This document shows positions 17,042 to 25,415 of a stretch of DNA of 64,000 bases, piece after piece (position 1 is the first letter of the stretch; each line of letters starts with the position of its first letter). The position numbers and the translations under genes are program-made. Origin of the DNA: Hyphomonas sp. L-53-1-40 (GTDB lineage Bacteria; Pseudomonadota; Alphaproteobacteria; Caulobacterales; Hyphomonadaceae); the NCBI RefSeq assembly GCF_000682775.1, contig NZ_AWFI01000017.1, positions 143,578-207,577 of the forward strand, read 5' to 3'. The notes under the pieces were generated by a model, which was not told where the DNA came from, did no database searches, and saw only the letters and a program-made list of their open reading frames with translations.

Positions 17042-17767
17042 ATGTTTCTGGCTTTCCTCGCGAGCTTCATCATGATGACGCAGGCGCCGCCGCTGAATGC
17101 GGCGCTGAGCGCAACTGAGGCACCGCGCACGCTTCGCGCCGCCTTCACCGTCGAACTGCAAAGCCAGCATGCCAGCCGCGTTTATTCGTATGATCCCCGC
17201 AAAGAGAGGGATGCCCGTTGGCAAATCGTGTCATTGCAAGGCGAAGACGATGAACTGGAAGAGGTCGCTGCAAACTGGGCCAACGAAGCTGCGCCAGATG
17301 GGCGACTGTTCCCCGATGACCTCCGAGCGAGCATGGGGCAGCAGGTGCAGGTTCAGGATATGGGGCATGCTTGGCGGGTCGGGTTCAGGCATCATCCCTC
17401 GACCAATGATGGTGAGTTCGATGTCTGGGCCGCCGAGCGCTTGCAAGCTTCGGCATGGCTCGATCCGGTGGGAGAGCGATTTTTGCGCATTGACTACCGA
17501 CTCCCGCATCCGGTCGCCGGGCCAGAAGGCGGCAAGCTGACCCGCTACGAACAGAGTTATTTCATCCGAACCGAGCCACGCTGGGGGATGAGCTATGTTT
17601 CCAGCTTCTCGATCGATCTGGAAGCCCGCGCAGCATTCCGAACCATTTCACGGCGCTATTCCGCCAATATCGTCAAAACAGAATTCTTCTTTGCGAGCGC
17701 AGAAGCCGAGGCAGATTTCGAGGTGAGACGAAAACGGCCGCAGCTCATGTCTGGATTGCCGCGCTAA
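17042..17767 (+). CDS. Hypothetical exported protein
   Basis: I do not recognise this 241-residue protein. It begins with a hydrophobic segment (MFLAFLASFIMMTQAPPLNAALSA) that looks like a signal peptide. The rest is soluble and rich in Trp, Arg and Asp, with SYDPRKERDARWQIVSLQGED and WRVGFRHHPS near the middle, and a late KTEFFFASAEAEADFEVRRKR. The pattern suggests a periplasmic beta-rich domain. It lies between fur and the DUF1489 gene, 18 bases before the latter, and may share its transcript. ATG 17042 is taken because it places the hydrophobic segment first; no strong ribosome site is visible. Confidence 0.7.
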   Translation: MFLAFLASFIMMTQAPPLNAALSATEAPRTLRAAFTVELQSQHASRVYSYDPRKERDARWQIVSLQGEDDELEEVAANWANEAAPDGRLFPDDLRASMGQQVQVQDMGHAWRVGFRHHPSTNDGEFDVWAAERLQASAWLDPVGERFLRIDYRLPHPVAGPEGGKLTRYEQSYFIRTEPRWGMSYVSSFSIDLEARAAFRTISRRYSANIVKTEFFFASAEAEADFEVRRKRPQLMSGLPR

Positions 17768-17785
17768 GGCGGCTAAATTGGGCGC

Positions 17786-18199
17786 ATGACGATTCACATG
17801 GTGAAGCTTTGCGTTGGCGCGGAAGAAATTGACGATTTGGTGAACTGGCAAAAGCGCTTGATGAAACAGGGGCGTGAGCCGTTTCATCAGACCCGCATGA
17901 TGCCTAAACAGAAAGACCAGCTGCTCGAGGGTGGTTCGATCTATTGGGTCATCAAGGGGGCCATCCGAGTACGTCAGCGTATTGTGGAGGTACGCGAAGT
18001 GATGGGCGACGGTCATACAATGTGCGAGTTGGTGTTCGATCCCAATCTTGTCCGAACCTACGCCAAACAGAAGCGCCCGTTTCAGGGCTGGCGATACCTC
18101 AAGCCTGCTGATGCACCCCGTGATCTGGGCAGCAAGGAAGCCGCTGTCGATATTCCTCCATCATTGGATGCTGCGTTGAAACAGGCGGGCGTCTGGTAA
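17786..18199 (+). CDS. DUF1489 family protein
   Basis: This 137-residue cytoplasmic protein matches the alphaproteobacterial DUF1489 family (COG5458). Typical segments are the TIHMVKLCVGAEEIDDLVNWQ start, THQTRMMPKQ-like FHQTRMMPKQKDQLLEGGSIYWVIKG, RQRIVEVRE and the RPFQGWRYLKPADAPRDL tail. No enzymatic motif is evident and the function is unknown. It converges on a lipoprotein esterase gene with only three bases between the stops. Confidence 0.85.
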   Translation: MTIHMVKLCVGAEEIDDLVNWQKRLMKQGREPFHQTRMMPKQKDQLLEGGSIYWVIKGAIRVRQRIVEVREVMGDGHTMCELVFDPNLVRTYAKQKRPFQGWRYLKPADAPRDLGSKEAAVDIPPSLDAALKQAGVW

Positions 18200-18202
18200 A
18201 CC

Positions 18203-19141
18203 CTAGTCGGCAAGCGCTTCAAGAAGGATGGCAGCTTGTAGTTCAAACGCCTCGCTGCCAGGGGCCACAAGCTCAACATGGCCTGTATTCGGGACAAGCA
18301 CGAACCGCGCATCGCTGCCAGTTGCTATAGCTTTGTCGGTATAGCTCTCGCCGAGTATCGGCGGTGCGATCTGGTCTTGCTCGCCATTCACGCTGACCTG
18401 ATGCGCCGCAAAAGGCAGCAATTCCGCAGGAGATGTATCGGAAAGCACATCCTGTCGTGCGCCTGACGGTGCGCCTGTCAGCGCTTCCATGATTGAGCTT
18501 AGGCAGGCAGCTTGTGTCACGGGCGCGGAAGCATCGAGATCCGCAAGACCACCGGAATTGACCACGAAATCTATGTGGAGTGGGTTTGAGCGCCAGAGCG
18601 TACTCGACTTTGGCAGCTTGGGCCGGGCTGCCAACCACAGCGCCAGATGGCCGCCAGCGGAGTGACCAATCGCACCGACCCGGTCGAGCTTAAGGTTGAA
18701 CTGGCTCGCATGATCGCGAAGCGCGTCTGCCGCGCGGGAGACATCTTCAAACGTCCCCGGATAGCCGCCACCGGCTTCATCTACGCCACGATACTCGATG
18801 TTCCAGACCGCGAGCCCTTTTTGGCGGAGGTCCTCAGCTGCAAAATCCATCAATCTCCGGTCCGCAATCGATTTTTGCCAGCATCCACCATGCACCATGA
18901 TCACGACAGGGTGCGGCCCGGCGCCATCAGGCAGCCAGAGATCAACAATGTCGGTTTCTGATGGGCCAGTGCGAATTGTGTGCGGCGTGGTTGGTCGTTC
19001 CCGCGAGAGCAGGTCTGGCCACTGCAGGAGCGGTATTGTCTCGTTTCGAGCATGGGGCGGAGTTTGCGACAATTCCGGATTTGGCGCGTCGCAGCCGACG
19101 AGACAGAGTAAGGCGAGGGTAGCGAGGGAAGGTGTGCGCAT
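18203..19141 (-). CDS. Alpha/beta hydrolase lipoprotein (BD-FAE/esterase type)
   Basis: This 312-residue protein starts MRTPSLATLALLCLVGC, a lipoprotein signal with the lipidated Cys at 17. It is an esterase-like hydrolase: the oxyanion motif is VIMVHGGCW, the nucleophile elbow is GAIGHSAGGHLALWLA, the acid is probably in GEQDQIAPP, and the His is in VPNTGHVELVAP. The layout matches the carboxylesterase/BD-FAE group, which removes acyl or feruloyl esters from sugars or small molecules. The frame runs to 19183, but ATG 19141 is the one that leaves a proper signal peptide. It is divergent from kynureninase with ~34 bases between starts, so the promoters must overlap. Confidence 0.87.
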   Translation of the reverse strand: MRTPSLATLALLCLVGCDAPNPELSQTPPHARNETIPLLQWPDLLSRERPTTPHTIRTGPSETDIVDLWLPDGAGPHPVVIMVHGGCWQKSIADRRLMDFAAEDLRQKGLAVWNIEYRGVDEAGGGYPGTFEDVSRAADALRDHASQFNLKLDRVGAIGHSAGGHLALWLAARPKLPKSSTLWRSNPLHIDFVVNSGGLADLDASAPVTQAACLSSIMEALTGAPSGARQDVLSDTSPAELLPFAAHQVSVNGEQDQIAPPILGESYTDKAIATGSDARFVLVPNTGHVELVAPGSEAFELQAAILLEALAD

Positions 19142-19175
19142 ACGGGGATTGCTACTAGCGCCGGCGCATTCTGTC

Positions 19176-20417
19176 ATGCACAAACAGGCAATGACCTTGA
19201 TATCCCTTCCGGAATCGCGCGCCGAAGCGGAGGCGCTGGATGCGACCGACCCGCTCGCCCTTTGCCGGGATGCCTTTGCCCTGCCGGAAGGTGTGACCTA
19301 TCTGGTCGGGCACTCGCTTGGGCCAGCCACCATCGGTGCCCTGCGAAATCTGCGTGCAGCATCAGAGGGTGCATGGGTGAACGACCGCGTCGGCGCATGG
19401 AACTCGGCAGAGTGGATTCATTTATCCGAACATGTCGGCAATCGCCTCGCACGGCTGGTGGGCGCCAAGGCTGGCGAAGTAGTTGTTTGCGACAGCGTAT
19501 CCATAAATCTGTTCAAGCTTGCTGCCTCGGCGTTGCCTTTGGCGCGCACGCGTCGCCTTGTTGTCGAAGAGGATGAGTTTCCGACCGATCAATACATTCT
19601 TGATGGCCTGTCTGGTTTGACTGGCGTGGACCTGGTCCGCGTTGCGCCGGGGAAGGGGGTCTCCCAGCTTGAGGGTGGTGTGTTGGTGAAGAGCCTCGTG
19701 AATTACCGCTCTTCTCAGCTCGCCGATATGGCCGCGGACGAGGCTTCAGCTCAGTCTGGTGGTGGTATGATCATCTGGGACCTTAGCCACGCGACTGGTG
19801 TGCTGGATATTCAACTTAGCGCCGCCAACGCACGGTTTGCAGCGGGGTGCACCTACAAATATTTGAATGGGGGTCCCGGCGCACCTGCCTTTGTGTATGC
19901 CCGGGCGGATGTCGCTGACCAATTGGAAACGCCATTACCGGGCTGGATGGGACATTCTGCGCCGTTTGAATTTACTTCTGCGTATGCGCCAAAGACAGGG
20001 ACGGCGCGCTTTGCCTCAGGCACGCCACCCATTCTTTCGCTTGCGGCGCTGAATGGCGCGCTGGATGTTTTTGACAGGGTTTCGATGGTCGAGGTTCAGT
20101 CAAAGGCGCGAGCCCTGGGTCAGATGTGTTTGATGATGGCCGAAGGTATGGGGCTCGACATTGCGTCCCCACTCGATCCGACCTCGCGCGGTGGGCATGT
20201 CAGTGTGTGTCATCCAGATGGCTATCCGCTTGTCCGCGCCTTGGCCGATTGGGGTATTGAAGCGGATTTCCGCACGCCGCACACGATCCGTTTTGGTCTG
20301 TCCCCGCTATTCCTCGGCTATGCTGAAATCTGGGACGCCATGTCGGAATTGGCCGAGATCATAGAAACCCGCAGTTGGGACACTGAGGCCTACCGGGAAA
20401 AGGCCATCGTGACCTGA
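19176..20417 (+). CDS. kynU: Kynureninase family PLP-dependent hydrolase
   Basis: This 413-residue protein of the aminotransferase class V fold matches kynureninase: VTYLVGHSLGP near the start, EFPTDQYILDGLSGL, WDLSHATGVLDI and the PLP-lysine motif CTYKYLNGGPGAPAF (Lys near residue 228), then GWMGHSAPFEF. Kynureninase cleaves kynurenine to anthranilate and alanine. The frame is open far upstream, but that part opposes the esterase gene. ATG 19176 is used, with ATG 19191 as an alternative. No tryptophan dioxygenase or formamidase gene is nearby. The stop overlaps the ATG of a TauE/SafE permease gene, so the two are coupled and the permease may move a pathway compound. Confidence 0.88.
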   Translation: MHKQAMTLISLPESRAEAEALDATDPLALCRDAFALPEGVTYLVGHSLGPATIGALRNLRAASEGAWVNDRVGAWNSAEWIHLSEHVGNRLARLVGAKAGEVVVCDSVSINLFKLAASALPLARTRRLVVEEDEFPTDQYILDGLSGLTGVDLVRVAPGKGVSQLEGGVLVKSLVNYRSSQLADMAADEASAQSGGGMIIWDLSHATGVLDIQLSAANARFAAGCTYKYLNGGPGAPAFVYARADVADQLETPLPGWMGHSAPFEFTSAYAPKTGTARFASGTPPILSLAALNGALDVFDRVSMVEVQSKARALGQMCLMMAEGMGLDIASPLDPTSRGGHVSVCHPDGYPLVRALADWGIEADFRTPHTIRFGLSPLFLGYAEIWDAMSELAEIIETRSWDTEAYREKAIVT

Positions 20418-21220
20418 TGGAGTTGCTTGTCCAGTATGCACCCCTGTTGCTGGCGCTCGCCGCAGCAGGTATCGCGGCCGGCCTTGCCGCGGGCCTGTTC
20501 GGCATCGGAGGCGGCGCGATCATTGTGCCGGTGCTCTACTTCCTGTTCGAAGGGATGGGCTTTGGCGAGACAGCCATGCACGTCGCCGTATCGACGTCTC
20601 TGGCGACAATCATCCTCACCTCGATCCGTAGCGTGATGGCCCACAATGCTCACGGTGCCGTCGACTGGCAGATCATCCGGAGCTGGGCGCCCTGGATTGT
20701 CATCGGGGCGCTGGTTGGCATGGCGCTGAGCGGATACTTGTCCAATCGTGGCTTGCTGGCGATTTTTGGTTCATTGGCCTTCCTGCTTGCGGCACAGCTC
20801 TATTTCGGGCGTCCGACGTGGCGATTGGCAGACGAGATGCCCGGCGGCATTGTACGCGCGGGGCTTGGTGCATCTGTAGGGACACTGTCTGCCCTGATGG
20901 GAATTGGGGGCGGGACGTTTGGCGTCAGCCTGATGACTCTGTGTGGTCGGCCGATCCATCGGGCTGTTGCGACGGCGGCGGGCTGGGGCGTAGCGATTGG
21001 CTTGCCTGGCGCGTTGGCTGCAATCTATGTGGGGTGGGGCACAGACGGGCGGCCCGTGAACCTTGCGGCGTTCGCGCTGATTTCCGCCTTCACTGTGACC
21101 ATGGCGCCGATTGGCGCAAAGCTGGCGCACAAGCTGGATGCGGCGAAGCTGAAACGCTGGTTTGCCATTCTGCTCGCAATCGTGGCGGCTCGCATGTTGT
21201 GTAAGGCCCTCGGCATTTAG
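20417..21220 (+). CDS. TauE/SafE family membrane permease
   Basis: This 267-residue integral membrane protein has about eight hydrophobic helices in two repeats. The repeats carry the glycine-rich family motifs GLFGIGGGAIIVPVLYFLF (residues ~30-48) and LSALMGIGGGTFGVSLMTL, with STSLATIILTSIRS after the first. TauE/SafE proteins transport organic anions such as sulfonates, sulfoacetate or sulfite, usually outward. Its start overlaps the kynureninase stop (TGATG), so a substrate linked to that gene, for example anthranilate, is conceivable but unproven. It converges with the HupE gene, overlapping it by four bases at the 3' ends. Confidence 0.9.
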   Translation: MELLVQYAPLLLALAAAGIAAGLAAGLFGIGGGAIIVPVLYFLFEGMGFGETAMHVAVSTSLATIILTSIRSVMAHNAHGAVDWQIIRSWAPWIVIGALVGMALSGYLSNRGLLAIFGSLAFLLAAQLYFGRPTWRLADEMPGGIVRAGLGASVGTLSALMGIGGGTFGVSLMTLCGRPIHRAVATAAGWGVAIGLPGALAAIYVGWGTDGRPVNLAAFALISAFTVTMAPIGAKLAHKLDAAKLKRWFAILLAIVAARMLCKALGI

Positions 21221-22185
21221 AAAAACGTCGCGGCGATCCGTTCTATGGCCCAGAAGCTGCCAGTGATGCCGATCGCGTACGCTGCGGCCGTGCGTACGAA
21301 TGGTGCACCCTGGCGATAGAGGCGCTGCCCGACCCAGGCGAGGGCCAATACGAATATCACAAACGCAACTTGCCCCACTTCGACACCCAAATTGAACAGG
21401 AGCAGCGCGAAGATTTCCGCGCCTTTGGGCAAGCCAATATCAGACAGAGCGCCCGCAAATCCAAAACCGTGGATCAGACCAAATCCAAAGGCGATGATCC
21501 AGGGTTGGCTCTGTGCGAGCGTGTCTTGCCCGCGCATTCTGTATATTGCTTCAGCTCCCAATAACGCGATGCTCATGGCAATGACAATCTCCACGGGAGG
21601 ACCGGGCAGCGTCACGCCGCCCAGCGCCGAGGCGGCAAGGGTGATCGAATGCGCCACGGTGAAGGCCGTCACCGTGGCAAGCAACTGGCGAGGTCTGACC
21701 AGCAGGACAAGACCCAGCACAAACAGCAAATGGTCAAAACCGAAAATGATGTGCTCTACGCCGATTTTAAAATAGGCAAGTGTCGGCGCGCCCTGGGGGC
21801 CGCTCAGCTGGATGGCATTCGCGCCAGGCCGCAGAAGCGCCGAAACATCGTCCTCTTCCAGCCGCTCTACGCGCACGAACACATCGGTAAGGGTCCGGTC
21901 GAGGCCCGATATTGAGAGTTCGCCATTATTGAGATTGCATGCCATCGACCACCGGGTGACGAGCGTGGCTGCAGGGGCAGACATCCGCTCATTTTGTCGG
22001 GCGCAATTTCCAGGAAAGACCGGGTCGAGCTTTAGTCGTCGACCATCCAGAACTGGCTGTTTCCAGATCACATCATATTCGCCGTGAGCGGTCTCGGTAA
22101 TTTCCAGATAGGCTGGTCGCACCTCATGTGCAGCAGCGCAGAGCGCCATCAGGATCGATGCCAACACGCACAGTGCGACACGCAT
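21217..22185 (-). CDS. HupE/UreJ family membrane protein with N-terminal periplasmic domain
   Basis: This 322-residue protein has a signal peptide (MRVALCVLASILMALCAAAHE). A ~130-residue periplasmic region begins HEVRPAYLEITE, and a C-terminal HupE/UreJ membrane domain holds about six helices. That domain contains IGVEHIIFGFDHLLFVLGL, FTVAHSITLAASALG and FGLIHGFGFAGAL, whose His/Asp residues are the proposed nickel or cobalt ligands of the family. No urease or hydrogenase genes are present. Its start shares one base with the stop of the PPIase gene, and the DUF3604 gene follows in the same unit, so the three should act together. Metal transport is inferred from the family, not shown. Confidence 0.87.
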   Translation of the reverse strand: MRVALCVLASILMALCAAAHEVRPAYLEITETAHGEYDVIWKQPVLDGRRLKLDPVFPGNCARQNERMSAPAATLVTRWSMACNLNNGELSISGLDRTLTDVFVRVERLEEDDVSALLRPGANAIQLSGPQGAPTLAYFKIGVEHIIFGFDHLLFVLGLVLLVRPRQLLATVTAFTVAHSITLAASALGGVTLPGPPVEIVIAMSIALLGAEAIYRMRGQDTLAQSQPWIIAFGFGLIHGFGFAGALSDIGLPKGAEIFALLLFNLGVEVGQVAFVIFVLALAWVGQRLYRQGAPFVRTAAAYAIGITGSFWAIERIAATFF

Positions 22186-23018
22186 CAGTTTCCGCCCTCT
22201 ATCTCGACCTTGTACTGCGCAATGATCTCCTGAATGGCTTGCTCATTCTTTTCGCGACGTGTTTGCTCGAGCCAGTCCTTGCGAACTTCTGCTCTAACCT
22301 CATCAAGCGGTGAAAGCACAGCTGCGGTTGAGTGTGTAACCCGAACGAGATGGAGCCCGTAAGCAGAGGAGACGGGACCTTGCCAGTCTTCAGAGACCGG
22401 CATTGTTGAAAGGGTCTCGGCAAATGCGCCACCAAACTGCCGCGCCAACTCCCTAAGTGGCATGTCGCCGTACTGGCGCTGCAGCATGAAGGGATCACCC
22501 AGCGACGCCGCTGCCGGAGGATTGGAGGCGTTTAAGCGCGTGAGCGTCTCTTCTGCGGCAGCAGCTGTCTCTGCGCCGCGAACATCAGGGCTGAAATAGA
22601 CATGGCTGAAGGTCAAGGTAGCAGGCCGCGTGAAGCGATCTGCATGCGCGGCATGCCAGTCTTCGAGCTGTTGCTCGGTCGGCATGGTATCTTCGTGCAA
22701 ATCCGACACGACGAAACTCATCTTCTGCGCCAGTCGCCGCGTGATGATTGTGTCATTCTGGTCGAGGCCCAATCGTCGCGCCTCCCGTGCAAGAGCCACG
22801 TCGCGTATATGGTCGGACAGCATGGCCGCCATGTCCGCCTCGCCGGGCAGAGTGCCCGCCTCGGACGTGTACAGTGCGGCCATGCGCTCAATCTCACTTG
22901 CGGATATCAGAATGGTGGAGTCTGCCTGGTTCGACCGCGTTTGCCAGATGGCAAACGCGGCAAAGACCAAGGCGGTCGCAGTGATGAAATGGACGAGCGG
23001 GTCTCTCAGGAACTTCAA
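22185..23018 (-). CDS. Membrane-anchored PpiC-type peptidyl-prolyl isomerase
   Basis: This 277-residue protein has one N-terminal membrane anchor (FITATALVFAAFAIW, residues ~11-25). A SurA/PrsA-like helical region carries SEIERMAALYTSEAG and MLSDHIRDVALAREARRLGLD. A parvulin-type domain follows (ATLTFSHVYFSPDVRG..., MQRQYGDMPLREL, FAETLSTMPVSEDWQGPVSSAYGLHLVRV). It should catalyse proline isomerisation or act as a holdase for exported proteins, facing the periplasm. It sits between the DUF3604 lipoprotein (12-base gap) and the HupE protein (1-base overlap). A dedicated chaperone for one of these neighbours is a reasonable inference. Confidence 0.9.
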   Translation of the reverse strand: MKFLRDPLVHFITATALVFAAFAIWQTRSNQADSTILISASEIERMAALYTSEAGTLPGEADMAAMLSDHIRDVALAREARRLGLDQNDTIITRRLAQKMSFVVSDLHEDTMPTEQQLEDWHAAHADRFTRPATLTFSHVYFSPDVRGAETAAAAEETLTRLNASNPPAAASLGDPFMLQRQYGDMPLRELARQFGGAFAETLSTMPVSEDWQGPVSSAYGLHLVRVTHSTAAVLSPLDEVRAEVRKDWLEQTRREKNEQAIQEIIAQYKVEIEGGN

Positions 23019-23030
23019 TGGGAGCGTCCC

Positions 23031-24941
23031 TTAATCGGCTGGTATGTACCAGATGGGCGACGTGTAGGCGCGCTCCTGAATCGTCTGGGGCACGTCGGGG
23101 CGAGGTGGCACATTTCCACGCATTGCTTCCCAAGTCGACCAGCGGCAGCTCGGATTTTCCAAAACGCGGACATAGTATGTCGCGCGCTTGGCAACATCGA
23201 AGTCCGGGTCTTGCCAAACAGCTTTCAACTCGTTTGCACCAGCTCCCGTGGGGGCGCAGGTCTCCATGTCAACGGCAGCGCCATTGTCTGAACAGCGATG
23301 TGTCGCCGGATCCGGCGAGCCTGTATGGCAAGCGACGTCATAGACAGCTTCTCCGACAGAGGTGACCTTGACGACTTGCACACGCTGCAGCGCACCCATG
23401 TTGGGATCGCGCTGGGCCCAGGCAAGGAAGGTTGGCGCTTCGCCAGTCCCGACCAGATCACCGCCCATCGGAACGCCGCCGTCATAGGCCTGCCGGGTAA
23501 GGTCGGCATCATCCAACATATCGTCAGAATACTGATAACCCGCGAAGAAGCGAACCTTCATGCGCGGCCCCGTTGTGGCAAACGTCTCCTTGCGCCGGAA
23601 CGCATCAAATATAGACTCCCGCGTGTTCTCTTCCGCCCACACGCCGGTCAGGCCAGATGCTGCCCACCTGGAAAACCATTCCCGGGCATTGTTAACCATC
23701 TGATTGTCTGGTTGCTCATCCCAACTCTTTGTGCCGAAGAATGGGACGGATCCTCGCGCCATGGGTGTGCCGTCAACGACTCCGACCTTTGACCAGTAGT
23801 CGCTCTCAGCATAGGCCCCTCCGACGACGTGGCTGTCGGAAGCTGCGACGAGCCCGAAGCGGAATGGGTCGAAACCTTCCTCTTCCTGTAGTTTCAAGCC
23901 ATTGCGATAGGCCTCACGAACATAGCCGCCTTCGGTTTTCGAGACCTGATAAGAAGCCAATAGCCTGTCATAGATTTCGAAATCTGCCCACTCGTCGTTG
24001 GGCGAAAGGGAAGGGTGGGTCTCGCTGGTGCCCTTGACTTGAGTTACCTCGACCAGGGGCTCATTCCTCATGCGCTGTTCAGCATAGGCCACATCGAGTG
24101 GATCTCCATTATATGTCTCTAGACGGAACATTTGCCCATCAGAGACATTCGAGTTATGTGGAATGGCAATGGCCTCATAACCTTCTGAGCGCTGTTCATC
24201 CATCCAGTCCCAGAGGTCTTCAGGGTTGGGCGAATCCAGCGTCGAGAAGGCGCGATCAGGCGCGTCCCCCTTGAAGAAAACGTTTCGGTGAAGGTTGCCT
24301 CCCGCAAAGGAGCCTTCCTCGTCATTGACGGTCACGGATGTGAATTCATAGGCGGCGAAGGTTGTGAACTCTCCTGGCACATAGTGGCGGTTTGCAGCAT
24401 CAATATTCTGTTCCCAAACAGACCCGATAATGGATTGGTCATACATGTCCTCGATCGGCTCGCCAGAGCGAACAGAGGCACCCACACTCTGGAATGCCGC
24501 GGTGATTTTTTCCGGATCGGTCGAAAACATGTCCTGGGCACGAGGCAATTTTGAAAGCTCTGTGCCGGGTGTATTCATAACAGGAAGGATGCCGAGATAT
24601 TCGGCATGGTCGGTGACGGTGTAGAAATCGAGAGGGCCGCCCGCAATTGTCATGTCGAAACCGGAAGGGTGGGTGATCGTCTCACCGCGGGCAAACCGAT
24701 ATGCGTCGTCGGCCGTGCGACGAACATTGAAGATATAGGCATCGAAGCTTGATCGCGTGTGGATATGAAGATCGCCGAAATAGGCATTGCGGTCTTCACT
24801 GTATCCTGCCGTCCGCTCCGTCGCGGAAGAGGCAGACTCAATTTGGGCGGTGTCGGTCTCCGGCATGGAAGTGTCCGGCGTGGTGCTGTCACACGCAGCC
24901 AAAGCGATCACCGAAACGGCAAAGCCCAATAGTCTTTTCAT
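23031..24941 (-). CDS. DUF3604 (PHP-like) lipoprotein
   Basis: This 636-residue exported lipoprotein has the signal MKRLLGFAVSVIALAAC (Cys17), then a linker and a DUF3604 domain. The start of the domain, YFGDLHIHTRSSFDAY with HIH at 59-61, and the following TVTDHAEYLG resemble the metal-binding motifs of PHP phosphoesterases, and RFGLVAASDSHVVGGAYAE supplies a third cluster. A divalent-metal hydrolase at the cell envelope is the likely role; the substrate is unknown. GGGAGGAAGAC directly before ATG 24941 sets the start. It heads a three-gene minus-strand unit with the PpiC-type isomerase and HupE genes, an association I recall as recurring in marine alpha- and gammaproteobacteria. Confidence 0.9.
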   Translation of the reverse strand: MKRLLGFAVSVIALAACDSTTPDTSMPETDTAQIESASSATERTAGYSEDRNAYFGDLHIHTRSSFDAYIFNVRRTADDAYRFARGETITHPSGFDMTIAGGPLDFYTVTDHAEYLGILPVMNTPGTELSKLPRAQDMFSTDPEKITAAFQSVGASVRSGEPIEDMYDQSIIGSVWEQNIDAANRHYVPGEFTTFAAYEFTSVTVNDEEGSFAGGNLHRNVFFKGDAPDRAFSTLDSPNPEDLWDWMDEQRSEGYEAIAIPHNSNVSDGQMFRLETYNGDPLDVAYAEQRMRNEPLVEVTQVKGTSETHPSLSPNDEWADFEIYDRLLASYQVSKTEGGYVREAYRNGLKLQEEEGFDPFRFGLVAASDSHVVGGAYAESDYWSKVGVVDGTPMARGSVPFFGTKSWDEQPDNQMVNNAREWFSRWAASGLTGVWAEENTRESIFDAFRRKETFATTGPRMKVRFFAGYQYSDDMLDDADLTRQAYDGGVPMGGDLVGTGEAPTFLAWAQRDPNMGALQRVQVVKVTSVGEAVYDVACHTGSPDPATHRCSDNGAAVDMETCAPTGAGANELKAVWQDPDFDVAKRATYYVRVLENPSCRWSTWEAMRGNVPPRPDVPQTIQERAYTSPIWYIPAD

Positions 24942-25033
24942 GTCTTCCTCCCAAGGGGCATTTTTGCCTGCCCTCATTGGTTGGAATTCTGCGACGAACA
25001 GGACGTGCTGTCCAGCTTGACGCTCGGGAAGGA

Positions 25034-25402
25034 TCAGACCGGGCTGATATCGGTAATCTTGTACGTCAGGGGTGTTTCACCATGACTGGCAATAGTCACG
25101 TACTCGCCTTCCTTGAACACATGTTCGCCGAGTTTGAAGCCCGCTTCGTCATCGCCTTCATCGTCCTCATCGTAGTGGAAAAACCAATGGCTACCCCGAT
25201 GGGTCAGTAGGCCGTCGGCATGCTCCTGCGGATCGGGACTGAAACGCACAACGCGGCATGCCGCGCGATTTTCACGCCAGGCATCGATATCAATCTGACC
25301 CGCTGCCGTCAGTGGTGCGACCAGCGTATAGCCTTGCCCGGCGTCACCGTTTGGAAGACCGGGGTTCCGCGCGAGCTGGAGGACGATTTTTGACAGGCTC
25401 AT
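25034..25402 (-). CDS. Hypothetical protein
   Basis: I do not recognise this 122-residue protein. It is acidic and soluble, with no signal peptide. Notable parts are MSLSKIVLQLARNPGLPNGDAGQGYTLVAPL at the start, a RENRAACRVVRFSPD strand, WFFHYDEDDEGDDEAGFKLGEHVFKEGEYVTI in the middle and an ITDISPV end. The pattern of strands suggests a small beta-barrel or sandwich. It lies 13 bases after the UspA gene on the same strand and is probably co-transcribed with it. A role in stress response is only a guess from that neighbour. Confidence 0.8.
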   Translation of the reverse strand: MSLSKIVLQLARNPGLPNGDAGQGYTLVAPLTAAGQIDIDAWRENRAACRVVRFSPDPQEHADGLLTHRGSHWFFHYDEDDEGDDEAGFKLGEHVFKEGEYVTIASHGETPLTYKITDISPV

Positions 25403-25415
25403 GTGGAGTTCTCCT

